Assembly: GCF_900141845.1 (NCBI RefSeq) | Contig: NZ_FQZB01000020.1 | Span: 1 to 64,000 of the forward strand | Source of the DNA: Clostridium cavendishii DSM 21758 | GTDB lineage: Bacteria; Bacillota; Clostridia; Clostridiales; Clostridiaceae | Length of the DNA stretch: 64,000 nt | Direction of reading: 5' to 3' | Shown here: in pieces, positions 34,011-43,119 of the stretch | How positions within the stretch are numbered: the first letter of the stretch is position 1 | Layout of the letters: every line of letters starts with the position of its first letter | Position numbers and translations under genes: made by a program | Notes under the pieces: generated by a model | Told to the model about the DNA's origin: nothing | Database searches by the model: none | The model's input: only the letters and a program-made list of their open reading frames with translations

Positions 34011-35405
34011 TTATTTATTTTTTAAATACTCATCAATTGCCTTTGCTGCATTTTTACCAGCTCCCATAGCTAGTATTACTGTTGCAGCCCCAGTTACAGC
34101 ATCTCCACCAGCATAAACTCCTTCTCTAGAAGTTAAACCTGTAGTTTCATCTGCTACTATACACTTCCACTTGTTTATTTCTAGTCCTTCAGTAGTTGAA
34201 GATATTAATGGATTTGGTGATGTTCCAAGAGACATTATAACAGTTTCAACATCCATTATAAATTCTGATCCTTCAATTTCTACCGGTCTTCTTCTACCAG
34301 AAGCATCAGGTTCTCCTAAGCCCATTTTAACGCATTTCATGCCCTTTACCCAACCATTTTCATCAACAAGAATCTCATTTGGGTTAGTTAAGACGTCAAA
34401 TATTATTCCCTCTTCTTTTGCATGATGTACTTCTTCTGCTCTTGCTGGAAGCTCATCTATCCCTCTTCTATATACTATGTGAGTTTCTGCACCTAATCTT
34501 AAAGCTGTTCTAGCTGCATCCATAGCAACATTTCCGCCACCTACAACTGCAACTTTCTTTCCTACTTTTACAGGAGTATGATATTCTTCTTTAAATGCTT
34601 TCATTAGATTTACTCTAGTTAAAAACTCATTAGCTGAGAATACTCCATTAGCATTTTCTCCTGGTATACCCATGAATTTCGGAAGACCAGCTCCTGATCC
34701 TATAAATACTGCTTCAAACTTTTCATCTTCTATAAGTTCATCTATAGTTACTGTTCTACCAACGATAACGTTAGTTTCTATTTTAACACCTAATTTTTTA
34801 ATGTTTTCAATTTCAGCTTTAACAACTTCATCTTTTGGCAATCTGAATTCAGGTATTCCATATACTAAAACTCCGCCCGCTTCGTGTAAAGCTTCAAATA
34901 TAGTAACATCATAACCTTTTTTAGCTAAATCTCCTGCACAAGTAAGTCCAGCTGGACCACTTCCTACTACAGCTACTTTTTTATTATTCTTAGGTTCAGT
35001 TTGACTTAAATCAACATTATTTTTTCTAGACCAGTCTGCAACAAACTTTTCTAGTTTTCCTATAGCAACAGCTTGTCCTTTTATTCCAAGAACACATTTA
35101 CCTTCACATTGGTTTTCTTGAGGGCAAACTCTACCACATACTGCTGGTAATGCACTATATTTTGCTATTTCTTTTGCAGCCTCTTCAATTTTTCCTTCTT
35201 TAACATAACTTATGAATCCCGGTATATTTACTGATACAGGGCATCCTTCTACACATTTTGGATTCTTACAAGTTAAACATCTATTAGCTTCTTGTATTGC
35301 CTTTTCTTCTTCATATCCTAAGCAAACCTCATCAAAATTTTTGGCTCTAATTTTAGGTTCTTGTTCTTTTACAGGAGTTCTTTTCATTCTATCTGCCATA
35401 TCCAT
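34011..35405 (-). CDS. nfnB: NADP-dependent transhydrogenase subunit NfnB (GltA-like)
   Basis: 464-residue flavoprotein, the NADPH- and bifurcating-FAD subunit of NADH-dependent reduced ferredoxin:NADP oxidoreductase. Two [4Fe-4S] clusters are held by Cys 43, 46, 51, 55 and 90, 94, 100, 104; the first FAD fold has GSGPAG at 148-153 and a second nucleotide fold has VVGGGNVAMDAA. It is often annotated as glutamate synthase small subunit, but no large subunit is near and the partner NfnA lies directly upstream with a TAATG overlap, so Nfn is the better call. Cytoplasmic; it links NADH, NADPH and ferredoxin pools. Confidence 0.9.
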   Translation of the reverse strand: MDMADRMKRTPVKEQEPKIRAKNFDEVCLGYEEEKAIQEANRCLTCKNPKCVEGCPVSVNIPGFISYVKEGKIEEAAKEIAKYSALPAVCGRVCPQENQCEGKCVLGIKGQAVAIGKLEKFVADWSRKNNVDLSQTEPKNNKKVAVVGSGPAGLTCAGDLAKKGYDVTIFEALHEAGGVLVYGIPEFRLPKDEVVKAEIENIKKLGVKIETNVIVGRTVTIDELIEDEKFEAVFIGSGAGLPKFMGIPGENANGVFSANEFLTRVNLMKAFKEEYHTPVKVGKKVAVVGGGNVAMDAARTALRLGAETHIVYRRGIDELPARAEEVHHAKEEGIIFDVLTNPNEILVDENGWVKGMKCVKMGLGEPDASGRRRPVEIEGSEFIMDVETVIMSLGTSPNPLISSTTEGLEINKWKCIVADETTGLTSREGVYAGGDAVTGAATVILAMGAGKNAAKAIDEYLKNK

Positions 35406-36295
35406 TATTTTTCACCTCCGCAGCCACAGCCTCCATGATTATGTGTACTTCCTTCTTCTATTTTTAACTGTGCTCTTCCTTCTTCTGATTTATATAAAGC
35501 TTGTCTTCTCATTGATTCATCAAAATCTACTAAATGTCCATCAAATTCTGGTCCATCAACACAAGCAAATTTTACTTGTCCACCTACTGTAACTCTACAA
35601 GCACCACACATTCCAGTTCCATCAACCATTATAGGATTTAAACTTACTGTTGTTGGTATATCCATTTCTTTAGTCAAGGCTACCATAAATTTCATCATTA
35701 TCATAGGTCCTATAACTATTGCATGATCATATTTATTTCCCTTATTCTCAACTAAATCTTTTAAACAATCTGTAACTCTTCCATTAAAACCATAAGAACC
35801 ATCATCTGTAGCAATATATAAATTTGAAGCAACAGATCTCATTTCATCTTCTAATATCAAAAGCTCTTTATTTCTTGAACCTACTATTACGTCTACATCT
35901 ATTCCATTTTCTTTCATCCATTTAACTTGCGGATATACAGGTGCAGCTCCAACACCACCTGCTATAAATATTAATTTCTTTTTCTTTAATTCTTCTATAT
36001 TTTCATGTATAAATTCACTTGGTTGTCCTAATGGTCCAACAAAATCTCTTACATAATCGCCTTCATTAAATGTTGCTAACTGTTTTGTTCCTTGTCCTAC
36101 AGTTTGAAATACTATTGATACTGTACCAGCTTCTTTATCATAATCAGCTATAGTTAAAGGAATTCTTTCACCCTTTTCATCATTCTTTATTATTATAAAT
36201 TGTCCTGGATTTGCAGATTTTGCAACTCTAGGAGCCTCTATATCCATTAAAAATATGTTATTTGTAAGTTCTCTCTTTTTTACTATCTTGTACAT
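35405..36295 (-). CDS. nfnA: Transhydrogenase subunit NfnA (FAD/[2Fe-2S], DHOD electron-transfer type)
   Basis: 296 residues: an N-terminal FAD domain with RIPLTIAD (about 44-51), an NAD-binding domain with IAGGVGAAP (111-119), and a C-terminal [2Fe-2S] site with GMCGACRVT (C230, C233) and C245. These match the NADH-side subunit of NfnAB and SudB-type proteins. An odd tail, HNHGGCGCGGEK, adds two cysteines and two histidines. It precedes nfnB with a one-base overlap. No ribosome-site problem; start ATG at 36293-36295. Confidence 0.88.
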   Translation of the reverse strand: MYKIVKKRELTNNIFLMDIEAPRVAKSANPGQFIIIKNDEKGERIPLTIADYDKEAGTVSIVFQTVGQGTKQLATFNEGDYVRDFVGPLGQPSEFIHENIEELKKKKLIFIAGGVGAAPVYPQVKWMKENGIDVDVIVGSRNKELLILEDEMRSVASNLYIATDDGSYGFNGRVTDCLKDLVENKGNKYDHAIVIGPMIMMKFMVALTKEMDIPTTVSLNPIMVDGTGMCGACRVTVGGQVKFACVDGPEFDGHLVDFDESMRRQALYKSEEGRAQLKIEEGSTHNHGGCGCGGEK

Positions 36296-36359
36296 ATTTA
36301 TCTCCTCTAAATATCTATTTAATGTTAATGTTTTAATTTTTTGTATACTTTCTATTTAA

Positions 36360-36390
36360 TTAATAAAAAGCTCTCTTAAAGAGAGCTTTT
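36360..36390 (-). terminator. Alcohol dehydrogenase terminator
   Basis: 11-bp stem AAAAGCTCTCT / AGAGAGCTTTT (36366-36376, 36380-36390) with TTTTTATTAA following on the minus strand. Confidence 0.8.
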
Positions 36391-36468
36391 AGGCATTTTT
36401 AAAGAATAATAAATCAAATCAGGCAAATATGGTAGCCTATTATTTTAAGAATATGCCTTATTATTAAA

Positions 36469-37635
36469 TTAGAAATTTACTTTAGTTCCATAGAATGTAC
36501 ATTCAAATAATTTCTCCATAGTTTTAGCATCTATTTCTCTTGGACTAGATCCTGTACATGCATCTATTATAGCATTTTTAGATATAAATTCTACATTAGC
36601 CTTGAAATCTTCTTCAGTAACTCCATACTCTTTCATTGTATGTGGAATATTAAGTTTAGTATTTAAATCATTTATCATTTCTATTAATGAATCTGTTAAT
36701 TCAGCATCAGTTTGACCCTTTAAACCTAATGTTCTAGCAATGTTTGCATATCTATCTTCACATACTACTCTATTATATTCAATTACATATGGTAAAAATA
36801 TTGCATTAGCACATCCATGAGGAATATGGAATACAGCTCCTGTTTTGTGTGCCATTGAGTGAACTATTCCAAGTAAAGCATTTGAGAATGCCATACCAGC
36901 TAAACATTGAGCTTCATGCATTAAGTTTCTAGCTTCTACATCACCTTCAAATGATTTAACAATGTTTTCTTGTACCATTTCTATAGCTCTCATAGCTAAT
37001 GGATCTGAGAAATTTGATTTTAAACTAGCTGTATATGCTTCTATAGCATGAGTTAAAGCATCCATCCCTGTATGTGCTACTAATTTAGCCGGCATTGTTT
37101 GAGCTAAATCTGGATCAACTATAGCTATATCTGGAGTTATATTAAAATCAGCTAAAGGATATTTAATTTTTGCTTTATAATCAGTTATTACTGAAAAAGC
37201 AGTAACTTCTGTAGCAGTACCACTTGTTGATGGAATAGCTATAAATTTAGCCTTTTGTCTTAATTCTGGTAATCCAAATGGAACAACTGCTTGTTCAAAA
37301 GTAAAATCTGGGTACTCATAGAATATCCACATAGCCTTAGCTGCATCTATTGGTGATCCACCACCCATTGCTACTATCCAATCTGGCTCAAACTCTCTCA
37401 TAACTTGAGCACCTTTCATAACTGTTTCTACTGATGGATCTGGTTCAACACCTTCAAATAAAATTGTTTCTATTCCAGCTTCTCTTAGATAATTTTCTAC
37501 TTTCTCTAAGAATCCAAATTTTTTCATTGAACCACCACCAACAACGATGATTGCTCTCTTTCCTTTTAATGTTTTTAAAACCTCTAAAGATCCTTGTCCA
37601 TGATAAATATCTCTTGGTAATGTAAAACGTGCCAT
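36469..37635 (-). CDS. Iron-containing alcohol dehydrogenase
   Basis: 388-residue group III alcohol dehydrogenase that interconverts an alcohol and aldehyde with NAD(P)H. The nucleotide loop GGGSPIDAAK is at 91-100, and the metal ligands D192, H196, H259 and H273 are all present with the family spacing. Upstream is a sigma-54 promoter (37724-37741) and three enhancer-like sites, then a sigma-54 activator gene, so expression is inducible by an alcohol- or aldehyde-related signal. In a clostridium it would act in solvent formation or alcohol use; the natural substrate is not decided by sequence. AGGAGGAG precedes the ATG. Confidence 0.92.
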   Translation of the reverse strand: MARFTLPRDIYHGQGSLEVLKTLKGKRAIIVVGGGSMKKFGFLEKVENYLREAGIETILFEGVEPDPSVETVMKGAQVMREFEPDWIVAMGGGSPIDAAKAMWIFYEYPDFTFEQAVVPFGLPELRQKAKFIAIPSTSGTATEVTAFSVITDYKAKIKYPLADFNITPDIAIVDPDLAQTMPAKLVAHTGMDALTHAIEAYTASLKSNFSDPLAMRAIEMVQENIVKSFEGDVEARNLMHEAQCLAGMAFSNALLGIVHSMAHKTGAVFHIPHGCANAIFLPYVIEYNRVVCEDRYANIARTLGLKGQTDAELTDSLIEMINDLNTKLNIPHTMKEYGVTEEDFKANVEFISKNAIIDACTGSSPREIDAKTMEKLFECTFYGTKVNF

Positions 37636-37723
37636 TTTGTTCTCCTCCTAAATATTAATATCTTATAATTAAATATATAAGTTTTTAAGTAAAAGTATGT
37701 TAAACAATTAACACTTTTATTAA

Positions 37724-37741
37724 CAGCAATTTATATGCCAA
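37724..37741 (-). promoter_or_regulatory. Sigma-54 (-24/-12) promoter of alcohol dehydrogenase gene
   Basis: Minus strand TTGGCATATAAATTGCTG: GG (37738-37739) and GC (37726-37727) separated by exactly 10 bases, as sigma-54 requires. Transcription would begin near 37714. Confidence 0.75.
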
Positions 37742-37804
37742 ATTTGAAAAACGTTTTAAAATGGCAACTTGCAAAGCTTTACATGTATTATTTCCTAATA
37801 TTTT

Positions 37805-37871
37805 TGTTCTAAAATCGAACACTTTTTTAAATTTATTGTTCTAATTCATGACACTGTTCTATTTTGATACA
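37805..37871. promoter_or_regulatory. Three enhancer-like sites (UAS) for the sigma-54 activator
   Basis: TGTTCTAAAATCGAACA (37805-37821, palindromic ends TGTTC/GAACA), TGTTCTAATTCATGACA (37838-37854) and TGTTCTATTTTGATACA (37855-37871). All begin TGTTCTA and end ACA. They lie about 65-130 bases upstream of the -24 element, the normal enhancer distance. Confidence 0.65.
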
Positions 37872-37890
37872 GTTTTATAAATAACAATTT

Positions 37891-39774
37891 TTAATATATA
37901 TCATATTTCCTCATTTTTGCATATAAGGTATTTCTGCCTATCCCTAGTTGTCTTGCTACTTTTGTCATATTATTATCTAAACATCTAACGGTTTTTAGTA
38001 TAAGTCTTCTTTCCATTTCTTCTAAAGTGACTAACTCACTTGTTTCTTCACTTTCAAATTTAACTCTTGATTTTTTAACAATTTCCTCTTCATTTAATAA
38101 GTCTAGGCATAGTTTTCCATCTAGGTTAACTAAACTTTCTATATAATTTTCAAGCTGTCTTACGTTTCCTGGCCAATTATAATTTATTAAAGTATCATAA
38201 ACAGCATCACTTATATTAAGAATACTTTTATTAAGTTTTAAAGATTTTATTCTAATAAAATAATTTATAAGTTCCTCTATATCTCCTTTTCTCTCTCTAA
38301 GAGAAGGCACTTTTATAGGAATAACACATAATCTATAATATAAATCTTCCCTAAAATTTCCCTTTAATATTTCCTTTTTTAAATCTTTATTAGTTGCAGC
38401 TATAATTCTTACATCAACAGCTATTTCCTTATCTCCTCCAAGTCTTGTAATTCTACCTTCTTGAAGAAATCTAAGTAAATTGACCTGCATATCTAATGGC
38501 ATTTCACCAATCTCATCTAAAAATAAAGTTCCTCCATTGGCTAATTCAATTTTACCTTTTCTTCCACCTTTTTTCCCACCAGTAAAAGTTCCTTCTTCAT
38601 ATCCAAATAATTCACTTTCTATTATATTCGTTGGTATAGCACCACAATTTATCGCTACAAATTTATTGTTTCTTCTATAACTGTAATTGTGTATTGATTG
38701 TGCTAAAATTTCCTTGCCAGTACCACTTTCACCTTCAATTAATACTGTAGAGGGACTGTTTGATATTATTTTACAATTTGTAATAGTATTTTTTATTATG
38801 GCACTACTTCCTATAATATCATCAAAATCATAAAAAGCTCCTGTATTGGTTGAACATTCACTTATTATGTCTTCTTGGTTTGTCATTAATACAACCATTC
38901 CTACTATCTTATCCTTGAAGTTTACTGGTTTAAAATCTAGTACTGTTTTATATTTACTTGAATGTTTCACCTTAACTTCTTTAGTGTAACTTTTTTCACC
39001 ATTTTCAAATTTATCTAATATGTTATACCAATCAGAAACTATTGTGGATACATCTCTATCTATTAGCATGTCCTTTTCTTTATTAAATATTTTTTCTCCG
39101 AGTTTATTTATATTCTTTATTTTCCCATAATTATCAATTATCATAACTCCCTTAGATACATTGTCAATTATACTTTCCATATAATTATAAGTTTCATTTA
39201 AGACATTCTTAGCTTTCTCTTTATCTATTTCATTTTCTATTGCCTTAACCCCTACAATTACTAAGCCTAATGTATGGGGATGCTTTTTATCACTATTTCC
39301 CGTAAGATTTAAAGTTCCTATTATTTTTCCCCTATCATCATGTATTGGAGCTGCTGAGCAAGTTAATGATTGGAAAGCCTTAATATAATGTTCATTTGCT
39401 GTAATCTGAATAGGTCTGTCTTCTTTTATTGCCGTTCCCATTGCATTTGTACCTATACTCTTTTCATCCATATATGCCCCAATGACTAAATCTATTTTAC
39501 TAAACTCATTTAAAATACTTTCTTGTCCATCTATATACAATATACATCCTTCATTGTCTGTTAACACAACTATAAAGTCTTCATTATTTAAGGCTGAATT
39601 TATCATGTTTATATAGGGCGTAGCAACTTCTACTAAATATCTATTAACCTTCAATAAGGTCTCTATTTGGTCATTATTTAAAACTTTTCTTGAATGATAG
39701 GTATTTTTTTCAACTCCATAATCTTCACTTCTTTTGTGAGATTGTTCAATTATTAAACCATTATTTTTAACCAT
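37891..39774 (-). CDS. Sigma-54-dependent transcriptional activator (GAF-PAS-AAA+-Fis)
   Basis: 627 residues from the ATG at 39772-39774, which has AAGAGGTG; a longer reading adds 33 unlikely residues. A GAF-like sensor (about 60-180), a PAS domain (about 190-300), an AAA+ core with Walker A GESGTGKE (about 348-355) and LFLDEIGE, and a Fis-type helix-turn-helix at the end. The sigma-54 contact loop is GTFTGG (about 395-400) rather than the usual GAFTGA. By organisation it resembles AcoR/AdhR activators of alcohol or acetoin genes, and the adjacent adh is the clear target. Confidence 0.9.
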   Translation of the reverse strand: MVKNNGLIIEQSHKRSEDYGVEKNTYHSRKVLNNDQIETLLKVNRYLVEVATPYINMINSALNNEDFIVVLTDNEGCILYIDGQESILNEFSKIDLVIGAYMDEKSIGTNAMGTAIKEDRPIQITANEHYIKAFQSLTCSAAPIHDDRGKIIGTLNLTGNSDKKHPHTLGLVIVGVKAIENEIDKEKAKNVLNETYNYMESIIDNVSKGVMIIDNYGKIKNINKLGEKIFNKEKDMLIDRDVSTIVSDWYNILDKFENGEKSYTKEVKVKHSSKYKTVLDFKPVNFKDKIVGMVVLMTNQEDIISECSTNTGAFYDFDDIIGSSAIIKNTITNCKIISNSPSTVLIEGESGTGKEILAQSIHNYSYRRNNKFVAINCGAIPTNIIESELFGYEEGTFTGGKKGGRKGKIELANGGTLFLDEIGEMPLDMQVNLLRFLQEGRITRLGGDKEIAVDVRIIAATNKDLKKEILKGNFREDLYYRLCVIPIKVPSLRERKGDIEELINYFIRIKSLKLNKSILNISDAVYDTLINYNWPGNVRQLENYIESLVNLDGKLCLDLLNEEEIVKKSRVKFESEETSELVTLEEMERRLILKTVRCLDNNMTKVARQLGIGRNTLYAKMRKYDIY

Positions 39775-39888
39775 AAAACACCTCTTAAGTTTATAGTTTT
39801 TCATATTTATTATATAGAAGCTTGAATTAATGCTCCATATTTTAATATTATTATAAAACTTTATATTGTACAAATTTAAATAAAGTTC

Positions 39889-39937
39889 TAAAAAAATAAA
39901 TCCATAACATAGTTTTTATTATTAACTATGTTACGGA
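39889..39937 (-). terminator. Acyltransferase gene terminator
   Basis: Stem 39925-39937 with 39901-39913 (one G-U on the minus strand) followed by ATTTATTTTTTT. Confidence 0.75.
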
Positions 39938-39945
39938 TCACTATT

Positions 39946-40992
39946 TTATTTATAAGCATTTAAAACTATACTTTTATCTACTACATTATTTTTAGATTTA
40001 ACCAATCTTTTACCTGCAAATATCATTTCAGTAATGCTAAACTTAGATATAAATAAATTATATATTAAAACCGGTATTAATACACCTATAACTGTAAACT
40101 GCACAAAATTTAAAGGTACATAGTCTTCTACAAGACTACATATAGGTTTGTGCAAATACATTACAATAAGAGATATCTTGCCTAAATATCTTATAGGACT
40201 TAATATATCGAATTTACTTACTAAAGAACAGAATGATAATATACATATTGTTATTGTAACTGGAATTACTAAATCCAATATTGGATCTTTATACTGAGAA
40301 AATTTTAGATTTATATAAAAATAATTATGCCCCATAAAGTCTTTAGCATAAATAACAAAAGTTAATATTGCAGTTACAATAAAGGTATATTTATTTGTTA
40401 TAAAATTTGTTATATTTTTAAATCCATATCCTATAGCGTAATAAGGTATTGTAATAAACAAAACATCTATATCCCAAGGGAACTTTAGGTAATTTGGTAT
40501 ATCACCTATATCATAGGTCATTATAAACCTTGTATAAAGATGAGCCAAAATATATAAAATAATAATGCTTCCAATTAGTTGCTTTGTGCTTAAGTATTTT
40601 CTTAATTTATTAAATATTATTTTTGTTAAAAAAAGACATGGAATAAACCAAAATACTCCACCAACATTTTTTCCTCCATAAATATATTTGGACAAATCAT
40701 CTACAAAACCTTGCAGTGATAAACTATCGTAGCTTCCTGCATAAGACATTAATAAATCAACTATACTAAAAGCTAAATATGGTACAAAAAATTTAATGGC
40801 TTGATCTTTAATATTTATTTTTTCTTTAGCTAATAAACCACTTATTATAAAAAATGCTGGCATATGAAACCAGTATATATACATTGCATTATCAAAAGGC
40901 GCATGAGATAAAACTACTGATATTATTAAAAAACCTTTTGCTAAATCTAAATAATCGAATCTACTTTTTTCTTCTATTACATTAAAACTCAT
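39946..40992 (-). CDS. Acyltransferase family 3 membrane protein
   Basis: 348 residues from the ATG at 40990-40992 behind AGGAGGT; an upstream TTG is unlikely. About ten membrane helices and the family start FDYLDLAKGFLIISVVLSHAP, with the catalytic-type histidine in VLSHAP, plus WFHMPAFFIISG. Such proteins O-acetylate surface sugars or other envelope molecules. It stands alone; specificity is unknown. Confidence 0.85.
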   Translation of the reverse strand: MSFNVIEEKSRFDYLDLAKGFLIISVVLSHAPFDNAMYIYWFHMPAFFIISGLLAKEKINIKDQAIKFFVPYLAFSIVDLLMSYAGSYDSLSLQGFVDDLSKYIYGGKNVGGVFWFIPCLFLTKIIFNKLRKYLSTKQLIGSIIILYILAHLYTRFIMTYDIGDIPNYLKFPWDIDVLFITIPYYAIGYGFKNITNFITNKYTFIVTAILTFVIYAKDFMGHNYFYINLKFSQYKDPILDLVIPVTITICILSFCSLVSKFDILSPIRYLGKISLIVMYLHKPICSLVEDYVPLNFVQFTVIGVLIPVLIYNLFISKFSITEMIFAGKRLVKSKNNVVDKSIVLNAYK

Positions 40993-41324
40993 ATAGTACC
41001 TCCTAAACAATAAATACGCTTGCTATACTATAAGTTTAAGTCTTATATTTGTTGTTTAGATGTTTAAATTGTTTCTAAATTTTAAACTTTAAATTTCAAA
41101 TTCAGTTTTATATTTTTTCATATATATTTTTAACTATTTTCAAATTAAAATGTATTTATATTTATCTTTTAATTATTTTCGATTATTTTTAATTTTATAT
41201 ATTTAATTTGAAGAAAACTTTTACGTTCACTTTCTATGTTTGGCAATTAATATTTATTGCTTTAACACTTAAACTAAATTAATATTAAATTGAAATATAC
41301 TTTCCAAAGCAAAGGAGAAATCTT
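40993..41324 (+). promoter_or_regulatory. Intergenic region with serine dehydratase promoter
   Basis: A 332-bp AT-rich gap between divergent genes. On the plus strand TTGCTT (41257-41262), 17 bp, TAATAT (41280-41285) forms a plausible promoter for sdaAB. I see no riboswitch, ORF or strong hairpin in the rest. Confidence 0.5.
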
Positions 41325-42005
41325 ATGAAAAAATACGGAGTTTTCGATATATTAGGGCCAATAATGATAGGACCATCTAGCTCTCATACAGCTGGTGCTG
41401 CTAGACTTGGTAAAATAGCTAGTGCAATAGCAGGTGGAAGCATTAAAGAAGTAACTTTTTTACTTCATGGTTCTTTTGGAAAAACCTATAAAGGCCATGG
41501 AACTGATAAGGCGCTAGTTGCGGGTATCTTAGGTATGGAACCTAGCGATGTAAATCTTAGAGATTCTATGGAAATAGCCACTGAAAAAGGTCTAAAATTT
41601 ACTTTTAAAGAAGCTGATTTAGGAGATGAACATCCTAATACTGTTAAATTTTTAATACTTAATTCTAAAAATGAACACTTCGAAATAACAGGTTCATCTA
41701 TAGGCGGAGGAAGTATAAAAATCACTAATATTAATGGTAACGAAGTAGAATTTACTGGTGAATATCCAACATTGATTATTTGTCATAAAGATGTTCCTGG
41801 AGCTGTTTCGAAAGTTGCTGATATAGTTTATAAAGGTAATATAAATATTGCTTTTATGAAAGTTTATAGACATGAAAAAGGAAAACTTGCTCAAATGGTT
41901 TTTGAAATGGATAATGAATTATCTACTGAAATACTTGACGAAATAAAAAAAGTAGATGCTGTAGTAAATTTAATAATAATAAATCCAATAAAGAAAGGTG
42001 AATAA
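41325..42005 (+). CDS. sdaAB: L-serine dehydratase, iron-sulfur type, beta subunit
   Basis: 226 residues. N-terminal SDH beta domain with GPSSSHTAGAARLGKIA (about 17-33), and a C-terminal ACT domain from about 150 (PTLIICHKDVPGAVSKVAD). With the alpha subunit it forms the [4Fe-4S] enzyme that deaminates serine to pyruvate and ammonia. AAAGGAGAAA precedes the ATG. Alpha starts one base after the stop. Confidence 0.95.
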   Translation: MKKYGVFDILGPIMIGPSSSHTAGAARLGKIASAIAGGSIKEVTFLLHGSFGKTYKGHGTDKALVAGILGMEPSDVNLRDSMEIATEKGLKFTFKEADLGDEHPNTVKFLILNSKNEHFEITGSSIGGGSIKITNINGNEVEFTGEYPTLIICHKDVPGAVSKVADIVYKGNINIAFMKVYRHEKGKLAQMVFEMDNELSTEILDEIKKVDAVVNLIIINPIKKGE

Positions 42006-42006
42006 T

Positions 42007-42882
42007 ATGATTGCTAGAACTGGTGTTGACCTTTTAAATATATGTAAAGAAAATAATTTTAAACTAAGCGATTTTGCTATAAATTATGAAATGGAACAAA
42101 GAGATATAACTAAAGAACAAGTTTTTGATGAGATGAGAAGCGTACTTCATGTGATGCAACAATCTGCCTCAGAAGCTCAAGAAAAAGAAGTTTTCTCAGT
42201 AAGTGGTCTTATAGGAGGAGATGCCTATAAGTTGAAAAATTACTTATCTAAAGGTAATTATTTAACTGGTGATGTTATGATTAAAGCTATGGCAAGAGCT
42301 CTTTCTTGCTCTGAAGTTAATGCTTCTATGGGAAGAATAGTAGCTTGTCCTACAGCTGGATCTTGTGGCATCCTTCCATCAGTTATACTTACAGCTGGAG
42401 AAAAGCTAAACCTTTCAGAAGAAGAAATACTAAGAGGTCTTTTTGCATCTTCTGCAATTGGTATTATAATAGCTCAAAATGCTACTTTAGCTGGAGCTGA
42501 AGGAGGCTGTCAAGCGGAATGTGGTTCTGCTGCTGCTATGGCCTCAGGCGCAGTTGTAGAAATGATGGGTGGAACTCCTAAAATGAGCTTAGATGCTGCT
42601 GCTATAGTAATAAAGAATATCCTTGGTCTTGTTTGCGATCCTATAGCTGGACTTGTAGAAGTCCCTTGTGCAAAAAGAAACTTTGCTGGAGCCGTAAGTG
42701 CTTTAACTACTGCTGATTTAGTGATGGCAGGTATAGATAGCAAAATACCTTTTGATGATACAGTAGAAGCTATGTACAAGGTAGGTAGACAACTTCCTAG
42801 TGAACTTAGAGAAACTGCTATGGGTGGTTTAGCTATTACTAAAACAGGGATAGAACTTAAAAATAAGGTTTTTGGAAAATAA
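42007..42882 (+). CDS. sdaAA: L-serine dehydratase, iron-sulfur type, alpha subunit
   Basis: 291 residues from the ATG at 42007-42009, with AAAGGTG six bases away; a GTG at 41998 lies inside that site. CPTAGSCGILPSV and ECGSAAAMASG supply cysteines for the oxygen-labile [4Fe-4S] cluster, and NASMGRIVACPTAGS is the family core. Translationally coupled to the beta subunit. It feeds pyruvate and ammonium from serine into fermentation. The transcript ends at an almost perfect palindromic terminator. Confidence 0.95.
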   Translation: MIARTGVDLLNICKENNFKLSDFAINYEMEQRDITKEQVFDEMRSVLHVMQQSASEAQEKEVFSVSGLIGGDAYKLKNYLSKGNYLTGDVMIKAMARALSCSEVNASMGRIVACPTAGSCGILPSVILTAGEKLNLSEEEILRGLFASSAIGIIIAQNATLAGAEGGCQAECGSAAAMASGAVVEMMGGTPKMSLDAAAIVIKNILGLVCDPIAGLVEVPCAKRNFAGAVSALTTADLVMAGIDSKIPFDDTVEAMYKVGRQLPSELRETAMGGLAITKTGIELKNKVFGK

Positions 42883-42932
42883 AGATAAAATGGGTGGTTT
42901 TAAAACCACCCATTTTATCTTTTATTCTTATT
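42883..42932. terminator. Bidirectional terminator after sdaAA
   Basis: Perfect 19-bp stem (42883-42901 with 42902-42920) followed by TTTATTCTTATTC. The 3' end of the convergent 47-codon gene lies within it. Confidence 0.85.
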
Positions 42933-43058
42933 CTTTGCATTTCCACCTTGTGTAACAGCATTTCCTGATTCATTAAAACCATTTCTAGACTTTGCTGAAT
43001 CATTGCTTTCTGCCATCTGAGATTGTTGTTTTTGTTTTAATCCTTTATTCTTCGCCAT
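42915..43058 (-). CDS. Small basic Asn/Gln/Lys-rich protein of 47 residues
   Basis: Starts MAKNKGLKQKQQSQMAES and ends GGNAKNKNKR; no cysteine, one aromatic residue, strongly basic. AAGAGGTGAT lies 6 bases before the ATG, and the gene ends in the bidirectional terminator, so it is very likely real. I do not recognise a family. Size, charge and lack of hydrophobic core recall minor small acid-soluble spore proteins such as SspO, which also begins MAK and ends in a Lys/Asn/Arg run, but I cannot confirm this. No clear SigA promoter lies upstream, which would suit a sporulation sigma factor. Confidence 0.7.
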   Translation of the reverse strand: MAKNKGLKQKQQSQMAESNDSAKSRNGFNESGNAVTQGGNAKNKNKR

Positions 43059-43119
43059 AACTATCACCTCTTAATAAAATTGTTACAACATAAGTTTTAC
43101 CCTAAAATAAAAAAATATT

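Noticed and set aside
34011..36295. Glutamate synthase (GOGAT) small subunit
   Set aside because: No large subunit nearby and an adjoining FAD/[2Fe-2S] subunit fits NfnAB better.
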